A DNA stretch of 64,000 nt from Tieghemostelium lacteum (Eukaryota; Evosea; Eumycetozoa; Dictyosteliales; Raperosteliaceae): the NCBI GenBank assembly GCA_001606155.1, contig LODT01000037.1, forward strand, positions 1,798,001 to 1,862,000, given 5' to 3'. The notes beneath the pieces are model-generated. The model worked only from the letters and a program-made list of their open reading frames with translations, was not told where the DNA came from and searched no databases. Shown piece after piece: positions 1 through 8,182 of this stretch. Numbering within the stretch: position 1 is the stretch's first letter; every line of letters begins with the position of its first letter. Made by a program: the position numbers and the translations under genes.

Positions 1-89
1 AAGTTGGTTTGATAAATAAGAAAAAATATCTAGATATTTAAATATTTAATATTAATTTCTTTAAAAGAATTGTATCTTCCTATCCCAAA

Positions 90-770
90 ATGAAATTATA
101 TGTAATAGTATTACTTTTATGTAGTGTAATAGCTTTAGTAGTACAAGGAGATTATGTGAATAACTTTCATTACAATAGTGAAGATTCTAAATGTTCAGAA
201 CAATATGCTAGTGTGACTTCATATTTATCTGGGGCATGTTTAAACTTTCTTACTGTTACATGTCATTATTCAAATAATAGTATTTTATTTAGCTATTATT
301 CTGATGAAAATTGTAAGAGTTATTCATCATCCTTTTCAGTTTACTTTAATGAATGTGCAGCTTCAGATATCTATAATTGCTCAAAAGAATTTTATGCACC
401 ACCCATATCATATAGTGAACTGGAATTTTCAACCAACTGTGCTGAGAAAGTTCCTATAACTGTTTATACAACACCTCTGGATGTCTGTTATGGGTTAGGT
501 GTTCCGGAAGATGTTTGGTATTATTCAACATGTAATTCATCATACATTACAACCTATGGGTACAATGTAACTTCAAGTGAGATTCTTAATAATGACTATG
601 ACCAGTACACCGAATTTTATATAAATGATAATAACGATTATCATCCTACCAATGGAAAATATGATCCTCTCTGTAGAAATCAATATTATGGTAATACCCA
701 ATATATCCCAATTGCTGAAACAACACAATGCCAACCAAATGGAATACCACTTTTCATCTGTAATGAATAA
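90..770 (+). CDS. Secreted cysteine-rich protein, dictyostelid-type
   Basis: The 226-residue protein opens with a clear signal peptide (hydrophobic residues 3-19, small residues before the likely cut near GDYV) and has no later membrane segment, so it should be secreted or lysosomal. The mature part is rich in Cys, Tyr, Ser and Asn, with several N-glycosylation sequons (NNS, NCS, NVT). The many cysteines suggest disulfides. No enzyme motif is visible. The ATG follows an AAAA run, a normal dictyostelid start context. It converges on the methyltransferase-like gene 52 bp away. I recognise the style of large secreted dictyostelid families but cannot name the family. Function unknown. Confidence 0.75.
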   Translation: MKLYVIVLLLCSVIALVVQGDYVNNFHYNSEDSKCSEQYASVTSYLSGACLNFLTVTCHYSNNSILFSYYSDENCKSYSSSFSVYFNECAASDIYNCSKEFYAPPISYSELEFSTNCAEKVPITVYTTPLDVCYGLGVPEDVWYYSTCNSSYITTYGYNVTSSEILNNDYDQYTEFYINDNNDYHPTNGKYDPLCRNQYYGNTQYIPIAETTQCQPNGIPLFICNE

Positions 771-795
771 ATTGAACTACTATTTTGTTCAATTT
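769..795. repeat. Hairpin-forming inverted repeat between convergent genes
   Basis: AAATTGAAC (769-777) pairs perfectly with GTTCAATTT (787-795) around a 9-nt loop. It overlaps the stop codon of the secreted-protein gene and lies in the short spacer shared with the convergent downstream gene. It may act in 3'-end formation on either strand; this is inference only. Confidence 0.4.
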
Positions 796-822
796 CTTTT
801 CTGTATATTTTCAATTTATTTA

Positions 823-1800
823 CTATTCTTCTATATCATCCTCTTTATTTTCAATTTCTAATTTTTCAATTTCAATAGTATTATTGTTGTTATTGTTATT
901 GTTATTGTTATTATTATTGGTACTATTTACAGAATCATTTTGTTGTTGTTGTTGAATATCATTGTCTATATTGTTATCTTTTTTCCAAGAGAGTTTTGTA
1001 AAACTCAAGAAACTTTCTTCATCTATGTTTAGGTGAAAACTATTTCTACATTTTGAGATGGAAAGGTCAACACCAATTGAAGATATACCTAAAAGATTTG
1101 CAACTGCTAAAACTGAACCTTTTCCACAAAATGGATCTAAAACGGATAGCATGTTATTGAATATTATATAGTCAATTGCAACTTTACATGCATTTAGACC
1201 CATTGCTGCTGTATATATCATTTGTCCACGTGGTTGTACATCAGGAGTGACATCAACAAATTCTAAAAGTGATGGATCTTTAGATACACATATCATGTGA
1301 CTGAATGATGCTTTAGATCTCGACAGAATGAGTTTAGTGCATCCTAATGGTGCACAAGTACTAATCTTATGCCAAACTACTTTACAACCTGCTTCTTCAA
1401 CACCTCTATTGACTAGATATGATTTATCAAGATATTCTTCAACTCTAGTTGCACCTTTATTCTTTCTTCTAACATCAGTTTGATAGAAGATTGCCACATT
1501 TTGATTAGATAATTTCTGACAAATTAATTGAACTGTTGATATAAACCACTTCTTATACTGATCTAAATTCATTCCAGATACCTCTGTTATATCAGGTAGA
1601 GATGTAACAATTGCACAATCAGGTGCCAAATCATTCTTTTTTAGGTAATCTAATGCATCACAACAAAATAGTTCTCTGGAAACTACAACACTCTCTTTTT
1701 TCGATTTCCATTTTTTCCTCAAGATACTACTGTCCATGTACCTTTTAAAGTAATCATCTTTTACAATTTCCTTATCTTTATATTTATTCAAATCTGTCAT
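823..1800 (-). CDS. Putative permuted SAM-dependent methyltransferase
   Basis: 325 residues. A Rossmann methyltransferase core is visible in circularly permuted order, as in beta-class DNA amino-methyltransferases. The motif-IV position (TSLPD, residues 66-70, after a hydrophobic strand) comes first. A conserved stretch QPRGQM (190-195) follows, then the SAM-binding motif I DPFCGKGS (222-229) and GVD (243-245). The catalytic D/S/N-PP-Y tetrapeptide expected at motif IV is not present, so base specificity and even activity are open. The C-terminus is a poly-Asn/Gln low-complexity tail. Substrate could be RNA, DNA or protein; I cannot tell. Single exon, convergent with the upstream secreted-protein gene. 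Confidence 0.7.
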   Translation of the reverse strand: MTDLNKYKDKEIVKDDYFKRYMDSSILRKKWKSKKESVVVSRELFCCDALDYLKKNDLAPDCAIVTSLPDITEVSGMNLDQYKKWFISTVQLICQKLSNQNVAIFYQTDVRRKNKGATRVEEYLDKSYLVNRGVEEAGCKVVWHKISTCAPLGCTKLILSRSKASFSHMICVSKDPSLLEFVDVTPDVQPRGQMIYTAAMGLNACKVAIDYIIFNNMLSVLDPFCGKGSVLAVANLLGISSIGVDLSISKCRNSFHLNIDEESFLSFTKLSWKKDNNIDNDIQQQQQNDSVNSTNNNNNNNNNNNNNTIEIEKLEIENKEDDIEE

Positions 1801-1936
1801 TTCCGGATTCGATTAATTTTAAAAATCAAAGAATAAAAAAAAGAAAAAGTGGGGTCGACCAATGTTTATATGAATAAATAAATAAAATTGTTTTTTTTTT
1901 TTTATTATATTACAATAGATTGATTTTAAAAAATGA

Positions 1937-3442
1937 TTAATCAATTAATCTTTCTAATAAATTTTGATTGGTTTTTGGTGAGAAATGTTCAAGTACTTGA
2001 GCTTGTCTTCTAATTGTATAACGAACTAGGATAAATGTTGAAACGATAATGAATGCAATACCAACGCCAATACCTGCAAATGCACCTTTTGGAACACCAT
2101 AAATGTAGTCATATCTATAATTTGGAATAAAAGGATCAACAGTACAAAAATAGTTATTTTGAATTTCTGCAAGCATTTTCTGGTCACCATAAAAGTAACA
2201 GGATTGTGAGGTTTTACCTACAACACCACAATCTACACCTTGGTATCTTTGTATGTCTGTATTGGAGACTGTGTTTAAGTCCCAGTCATTATCAGTATCC
2301 AAAGTATAGGAAACAAATTCATCACAATACAGAGTAGCACCTAACACTTGAACAGTATTATTTCTCATATAATTACCACGTAGGTTATATTTACCAATAC
2401 GAGAATACATTACACCACCAGCTAAAACAGCATGATTGTATGTAAAATTATTATTTACAATATCACCATAGGTTCTATTTAAAAGCATTACACCACCAGC
2501 ATAATTTGAATAGTTTTCTTGGAATGTTGAATCCATAACAGTGAGTTTCTTTACATCATCAGTTGCAAAGGCACCACATACATCACCACGATTACCATTC
2601 ATTATGGTATTGGTTATAGTTACTATTGCTAGATTTGCATAAAATACACCACAATAGGTACCAATATTTCCAATAAAGGTGCAGTTGTCAATTGTTAATA
2701 TACCACCTAGTAACTCAAATGCACCGTGCCAAGCTGATGGATCGCCTGGATTAGTTAAACCATAGTTATTAGAGAATGTTGACTCTTTTACAACTAAATT
2801 AGTTGGTATAGTTGATCCTAGGATACCTGCACCATTGTTTCCATAGTTATTTTGAAAGTTGCAATTGTTCAATGTTACATTAACATCACCAAAGATATTG
2901 TCATCTGGTGACTGAATATCAATTACACCACTGCCATAAGTGGAATTTATAAACTTAACATAGACCTTGTTCATTTTAACTACCAAGTCGTCGTGACTAA
3001 AGAATTGTAGTACACTGGCATTAGTGTTAATTAGTGAGAACTCTACATTGATATCGGTAATGGTTATAGATGTAGATGTCTGTGTGGTAGTTGTGTTTCT
3101 AACAATGAATATAGGTTGAACTAAATGATTTATAATGACAGTATTGTCATTTGGTGTTGGTGAATTCGATGTTGTTGATTCTAATGTTACTGTATATCCC
3201 CAAACTAACAATCCAGAATTATCATCACTACTGTAGGTACCATCGGATAACACCAATCTCAATGTATCACCACTCTGATGAGAACTCAAAAATGAGCTCC
3301 AAGCAGCTGTTAAACTCTTACAAGTATCTAATGTAGTTGAACCACAAGTCAAATCAATAGTTCCACTTGTTGATACATATTTAACAATTTCATCTGATCT
3401 AACCAACTGTATAGTTAATAATAATAGTATTAAATATTTCAT
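1937..3442 (-). CDS. Cell-surface beta-helix (pectin-lyase-like) membrane protein
   Basis: I start at the ATG for MKYLILLLL (3442) rather than an upstream in-frame ATG at 3481, because it places a normal signal peptide at the N-terminus. The 501-residue protein has a long ectodomain with repeated N-N-x-G and F-x-x-N patterns (NCNFQNNYGNN, STFSNNYG, NTIMNGNRGD) typical of right-handed parallel beta-helices. One transmembrane segment (GIGVGIAFIIVSTFILV) and a short basic tail follow. This fits a type I surface protein of the kind common in dictyostelids. No catalytic residues can be assigned and the ligand is unknown. Many sequons suggest glycosylation. Confidence 0.75.
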   Translation of the reverse strand: MKYLILLLLTIQLVRSDEIVKYVSTSGTIDLTCGSTTLDTCKSLTAAWSSFLSSHQSGDTLRLVLSDGTYSSDDNSGLLVWGYTVTLESTTSNSPTPNDNTVIINHLVQPIFIVRNTTTTQTSTSITITDINVEFSLINTNASVLQFFSHDDLVVKMNKVYVKFINSTYGSGVIDIQSPDDNIFGDVNVTLNNCNFQNNYGNNGAGILGSTIPTNLVVKESTFSNNYGLTNPGDPSAWHGAFELLGGILTIDNCTFIGNIGTYCGVFYANLAIVTITNTIMNGNRGDVCGAFATDDVKKLTVMDSTFQENYSNYAGGVMLLNRTYGDIVNNNFTYNHAVLAGGVMYSRIGKYNLRGNYMRNNTVQVLGATLYCDEFVSYTLDTDNDWDLNTVSNTDIQRYQGVDCGVVGKTSQSCYFYGDQKMLAEIQNNYFCTVDPFIPNYRYDYIYGVPKGAFAGIGVGIAFIIVSTFILVRYTIRRQAQVLEHFSPKTNQNLLERLID

Positions 3443-3662
3443 TTTCTCTATAGTAATAATAATAATAATAACAAAGATCAAGAATCACCAAAACACTCTC
3501 TTCTCTGTTGTTATTTATAATATTTATAAAAATAAGTGTTGTGTGAAAAAAATTAAAAAATACATCAACTGATCTCAACAGTTTTTCAAATAAAAAAGTG
3601 AAAAAAGACCTGAAATAATGATATCGCGATATGTACAAATTTTAGATTATTATTATTTACAT

Positions 3663-4253
3663 TTAATCAAACATTGATTTTTTTGATTGATTATTATTAC
3701 TATAATTATTCAATTTTGGTTTTGATATTGAATTACTTTTACTTTCAGGTTCATTATAGGGATTATATCTATTACTACTATTATAGTTCTGACTAGACAC
3801 AAAATTCTTTTTCTTTGTTTGACCTTGTCCCAATATATCATGTATTGTAGTTATCTTAGGTTTCCCACTATTACTATTAGTATTAGCTTGTGAATTGTTT
3901 AGTTGTTTAGATTTTGGAGTTGAGGAGGGTTTAGGTTTGGTATCGGAGGTATCTAATGCAGTTAAAGGTGATGAATTTTTAGAAGGTATTGGATCTTTTA
4001 ATCCTGATGTATAGGATTTTGGTATATATTTATCTAAATTTGAATCTTTTTGTTTTGATTTATCATCATTATAAAGATCAATAGAATCATAGCTAGAAAG
4101 CCATGAATCTATCATTGATGATATAGAATCATTCTTTATTGAAATTCCAATAGATTCAGCAACTGTTGGTTTTTTAGAATTATTTGATTTCTTTTCTACA
4201 ATAGTTGCAGAGGTGTCAGATGAAGTTTTAGATTTTAATTCGTTTTTGTCCAT
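3663..4253 (-). CDS. Low-complexity Ser/Asn/Lys-rich protein, unknown
   Basis: The first true ATG is at 4253 (MDKNELKSK). The protein is about 196 residues and mostly disordered: Ser, Lys, Asn and Pro rich. It has a short conserved-looking patch near the middle (KITTIHDILGQGQ) and a basic C-terminus. I recognise no domain. It is head-to-head with the prolyl-tRNA synthetase gene 84 bp away, so the two probably share a promoter. Codon use matches its neighbours. A real gene is likely from the good start context and sustained reading frame, but function cannot be given. Confidence 0.6.
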   Translation of the reverse strand: MDKNELKSKTSSDTSATIVEKKSNNSKKPTVAESIGISIKNDSISSMIDSWLSSYDSIDLYNDDKSKQKDSNLDKYIPKSYTSGLKDPIPSKNSSPLTALDTSDTKPKPSSTPKSKQLNNSQANTNSNSGKPKITTIHDILGQGQTKKKNFVSSQNYNSSNRYNPYNEPESKSNSISKPKLNNYSNNNQSKKSMFD

Positions 4254-4336
4254 TCCCACAATCCTGGATATTTCAAAATGTATTTTATTTTTTTTTTTTT
4301 TTAATTATTGAGGATCTTATAAGAATCAAGAACATC

Positions 4337-6120
4337 ATGTTATTACTAAAAAGATGTTATTCAACATCAAATAGAATATATAGATCTAAACTCTTTATAC
4401 CAATACAGAAAGATCAAAAGTTACAGAGTGATCAGATAAAGAGTCAATTGTTAATGCAAAAAGGTGGAATGATTAGAAAAGCCTCTGTTGGTATATATAT
4501 GAATCTACCTTTTGGTTACAGAGTTTTAGAAAATATATCTAGAGTGATAGATCAAGAGATGCAAGCTATTGGCGGTCAAAAGCTATCAATGCCAGTACTC
4601 TTATCTAAACAACTTTGGGATAAAACAGGTAGATGGGAATCATCAGGTGATGATGTAAGTCTTATTGTCATTTTCAATTTTACAAGAGGTCTAATTTAGA
4701 GGTCTAATTTAGTTTTTGTAAATAATGTGTAAATGGGGGTCGGTTTAAATAGTTGATAAAATTAAAAGATAGAAAAGAAGATGAATATTGTTTAGCACCA
4801 ACACATGAAGAGATATTCACAGATTTGATAGCTCAAGAGACAATGGCAAATTCAATATTTCCATTAAAACTCTATCAGATTGGTGAAAAGTTTAGAGATG
4901 AGATTAGACCTAGATTTGGTTTGTTAAGAGGTAAAGAATTTCTAATGAAAGATATGTACAGTTTTGATTTGACAGTAGAAGATGCATCAAAGACCTATTA
5001 TCAAGTGAAAGATGCATATCATAGAATATTCAATAGATTGGAATTAAATTATGCCTGTGTTGAGGCTGATTCTGGAAATATAGGAGGTTCACTATCTCAC
5101 GAATTTCAAGTACTTTCTCAAGTTGGTGAAGACACTCTAATGAACTGCAATGCATGTGGATATCACTCTAATATAGAAAAAGCAAAATCTACATCACCTA
5201 GAGTCAGCACACAAGTCAAAGAAATTTATTCGACATTTTTCAAAATCACCACCAATGAAAACCACCAATTTCTTTTAATTGCTTTGGTGAATAAAAAAGA
5301 TGAAGTAAATCAATTTAGTTTCAAACAAGCTCTACCTGGAATTTCAATTAAAAGTTGTGACCAATTGACTAATATCAATAGTCTACCTATTATAAGTGGA
5401 GGTGACATCAAAGTCCTCAAAGACGACTCTATAAAAATCTCAAATGAAGATATACTCGATATATTAAATACCAAATACTCAACCATGATGAATAGTATAA
5501 AATCAACAGTACCTGTTTTAGAAGGTCTCATACGATGCAGTCAAGTTGGAGACTTTTGTCAACAAGAGACATGTAAAGGTCACCAACACCCCATCACATC
5601 AGGTAAAGGCATAGAAGTAGGTCACATTTTCTATTTAGGTACTAAATATAGTCAACCTCTAAATGCCAATATCAAGAATGAAAAAGGTGATTTAGTACCC
5701 TTGGAAATGGGCTGCTATGGAATAGGTGTCTCACGTCTTTTAGCAACAGTCATTGAAACTCTATCCGATGACCAAGGCTACAAATGGCCTAGGGAAATTG
5801 CACCTTACCAACTCATTATTCTACCAAAATACTACAATCAAGAGAGTCTACCAAACTTACAATTGGCAGAACAGATAAGTGATGAACTAGTGAAAGCTCA
5901 TCCAAATCTTGTAAATCAGATTGTAATAGATGACAGACAGATTAATTTAGGTCAAAAAATGAAGGAAGCCTCTTTTCTAGGATTTCCAATGACATTAATC
6001 ATTGGTGATGAGAAACCAAATAAAGCTAGATTTGAATTGGAATTTCGTTCTGATTCAAAGAAAAAACTGGAACTTAATCAAAACGACCTAATTAATTATT
6101 TCAAAAATCAAATAAAATAA
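4337..6120 (+). CDS. mproS: Prolyl-tRNA synthetase, bacterial type, mitochondrial
   Basis: Two exons: 4337-4654 and 4753-6120. The 98-bp phase-0 intron opens with GTAAGT and ends in TAG. The 561-residue product has class II synthetase features: the N-terminal GIYMNLPFGYRVLENI segment, motif 2 (RDEIRPRFGLLRGKEF, about residues 154-169) and motif 3 (GCYGIGVSRLLA, about 430-441), then a C-terminal anticodon-binding domain. Length and layout match bacterial ProRS, including a roughly 180-residue insertion between motifs 2 and 3 where bacteria carry the editing domain. That insertion looks diverged. The basic N-terminus (LLLKRCYSTSNR) looks like a mitochondrial presequence. It charges mitochondrial tRNA-Pro with proline. 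Confidence 0.93.
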
Positions 6121-6604
6121 ACACACTACTTTTTATAAAATTTATGTATAAAAACCTCCATGGGAGTTATTTTCAAATAAAATGGGCCAAAAGTGCCTTG
6201 CAGTTTTTTTGAAAATTTCAAATTAATTCAATTAAAATATTTTTTCTATTTTTTTTTTTTAGTTTAGCAAAGATTATTATTCACCAAACTTATCTTATTT
6301 AATTGTAGTTATATTATTATTTCTCATTCATTAATGTAAGTGTGTAAAAATTTTATTATTAAAAAAAAAAATAGTAAATAGTAGTAGACAGGAGTGGAGA
6401 TATTCAACCAATTATTTCAATTAAAAAAAAAAAATGGGTGTTTTTCAAACCCAAAATTTTTTTATTTGTTATTTTCTTTTAATATTTTATAATTATCAGT
6501 AATATTATATTTATAAATTATATATTAAATCATCAAAATTTTTTAAAACTCTAGATATTTCATTTTTGTATTATTTTTCAAATATATCATAAAAAGCATT
6601 TAAA
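6121..6604. other. Intergenic, proS 3' flank and mlcR promoter
   Basis: 484 bp, very AT-rich. It contains several A/T homopolymers and a small hairpin at 6435-6453 (TGGGT...ACCCA arms). No open frame or RNA gene is visible. It must hold the promoter of the myosin light chain gene, but I see no unambiguous TATA or factor site. Confidence 0.5.
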
Positions 6605-7160
6605 ATGGCATCTGTAAAAAGAAGATTGACAAGAGAAGAATCCTCAGTTGTTTTGGGTGAAGACCAAGTAGCTGAATTAAAGGAAGCCTTTGAACTATTT
6701 GATAAAGAAAGAAAGGGTTCAATCTCAAAAGAGGCATTGAAAACCACTCTTAAACAATTTAGTGTTTTTGTAATGGAAGACCAATTGGACCAAATGTTTG
6801 CAGAAGCTAATACTACCAAGAGTGGTGGTATTGATTTCCCAGAATTCATGTCAATGATGTCTCGTCGTATGAAACAAGTAAGTATATTAATATACAATAC
6901 ATGTATGTTATATGTGACCATTAACTGACTCATTATTTAATTAATAGACCTCAAATGAACAAATTTTATTAAATGCTTTCAAAACTTTTGACCCAGAAGG
7001 TTTAGGTTATATCCCAACCAGAGATTTGTCAAAAGCTTTAACTACTTTGGGTGACAAACTAAGTGATGAAGAATTGAAGGAACTTTTATCAATCTCTGAA
7101 AATGATCAAAAGCAAATCAAATATGACCTCTTTGTTAACACCTTATTTGCCAAAAAATAA
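6605..7160 (+). CDS. mlcR: Myosin II regulatory light chain
   Basis: Exons 6605-6877 and 6948-7160 (70-bp phase-0 intron, GTAAGT..TAG) give 161 residues. They are nearly identical in length and sequence to the D. discoideum myosin regulatory light chain as I remember it (for example AELKEAFELFDK, FVMEDQLD, FMSMMSRRMKQTSNEQ, KYDLFVNTLF). The protein binds the second IQ motif of the myosin II heavy chain neck. The N-terminus keeps the KRRLTREESSVVLG phosphorylation site, where the second Ser (Ser13 without the initiator Met) is the MLCK target in D. discoideum. The first EF-hand loop (DKERKGSISKEA) ends in Ala, so calcium binding is doubtful, as expected for this subunit. Confidence 0.97.
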
Positions 7161-7720
7161 ACTTTTTAAAAAATAAACAAAACAGATAGGAATAATGATA
7201 TAATAATGAAAAGCAAATATTTATGACATTGAATCTATTATTATGAGTGTATAAACAAATCTTTACCTTGAGATTATTTTTCATCAATTTTTTGTGATTT
7301 TTTTTTGTTGGGTATTTTTAGAGCCTGAAAAATAAGACAGTGTTATTAAAATTAATGGGTAGAAGGGATGGTGTTGGGAAATAGATGACAATTAGATAAA
7401 GATATTAAAATTTATAGTTTACAAATAGATTTATTTAAATTTAATCTAACCCCCAAAAAAAAAAGTTAGAAAATTTAATTTTTAAATTCAGTCGAATTGA
7501 GTTGGTATTTTGAGTGATGTGTCCTTAAATATATCTTTATTGGGATATTGTCTCAAGAATAATTTTGTAAAAGACAGGTGATCATCTTAATTTAAATAGA
7601 TGTTGGGATACTTTGAATTCTAATTCATGAATTTAAAGTACTATAAAATGAGCACAATTTTTTAGTTTTAGATATTCAATTCAATATCTTTATTTAATTT
7701 AATAATTCTAAAAATCTAAA
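7161..7720. other. Intergenic, mlcR 3' flank and promoter of hssA-like gene
   Basis: 560 bp with no open frame. The distal part is plain AT-rich 3' flank. The proximal 250 bp hold two copies of TTGGGATA, a 12-bp palindrome AATTCATGAATT (7622-7633) and a TATAAAA box (7642-7648), all upstream of the small gene at 7721. Confidence 0.5.
7540..7648 (+). promoter_or_regulatory. Putative promoter: two TTGGGATA boxes, palindrome, TATA box
   Basis: TTGGGATA occurs at 7540-7547 and 7603-7610, 63 bp apart, in otherwise G-poor DNA. A perfect AATTCATGAATT palindrome is at 7622-7633 and TATAAAA at 7642-7648, about 73 bp before the ATG. The spacing fits a developmentally regulated dictyostelid promoter. 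The binding factor is not known. Confidence 0.4.
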
Positions 7721-8009
7721 ATGTCAATCTTTGGTAAGTTAATACATTATTGATATCCTTTTAACCTTCTTTAAATCTTAATATATAATTTACATTTAAT
7801 TAGCTTCCATCTCTGCTTTCGGTAACCCAACTAAAGGTATCAATAACTCTTCAGTTTCTGGTCAATCCTTAACTGGTAGTGTTCAATCATCCAACTCAAT
7901 TGCTGATATCTTAGCAACTGTTGATGCAAATGCCAAAATTATTGCATTGGTACCAGGTACTTTGACCACCAACATTGATGCTAAAGTCAATGCCAAAGCA
8001 CATCTATAA
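7721..8009 (+). CDS. Small Ser-rich dictyostelid protein, hssA-like
   Basis: A 13-nt first exon (7721-7733, MSIF plus one base) is followed by a 70-bp intron (GTAAGT..TAG) and exon 2 (7804-8009), giving 72 residues. The start MSIFASISAFGNPTKG and the stretch SVQSSNSIADI resemble the very large dictyostelid families of 60-90 residue proteins that begin M-[ST]-[IL]-[FL]-x-S-I-S-S (hssA/2C/7E and relatives). Those families characteristically have a tiny first exon of this kind. The Gly/Cys-rich tail of classical hssA is replaced by a hydrophobic, Thr/Ala-rich one. Family members in D. discoideum are mostly development-regulated and of unknown function. Confidence 0.75.
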
Positions 8010-8182
8010 ATCATTATGGGTTTATTTGCTTTCTAATCAATTGTATTCTAATAAATATTTATTTCAATATTTATATTTTTAATTTAATTTTATAAACCGT
8101 TGTTGTTTTTTTTTAATTTTTCATTTTACGATTTCTAGGACAAGACAATCTTAAGAGCAAACACCAAAGGAGGATTGTTGAA

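Noticed and set aside
4254-4261. TCCCACAA, a DUSE-like box
   Set aside because: It touches the start codon of the low-complexity gene and no RNA-like segment or T-run terminator lies 50-70 bp downstream; the prolyl-tRNA synthetase gene begins there instead.
4655-4752. Apparent break in the prolyl-tRNA synthetase frame
   Set aside because: It is a normal 98-bp intron with GTAAGT donor and TAG acceptor in phase 0; the joined protein is full length.
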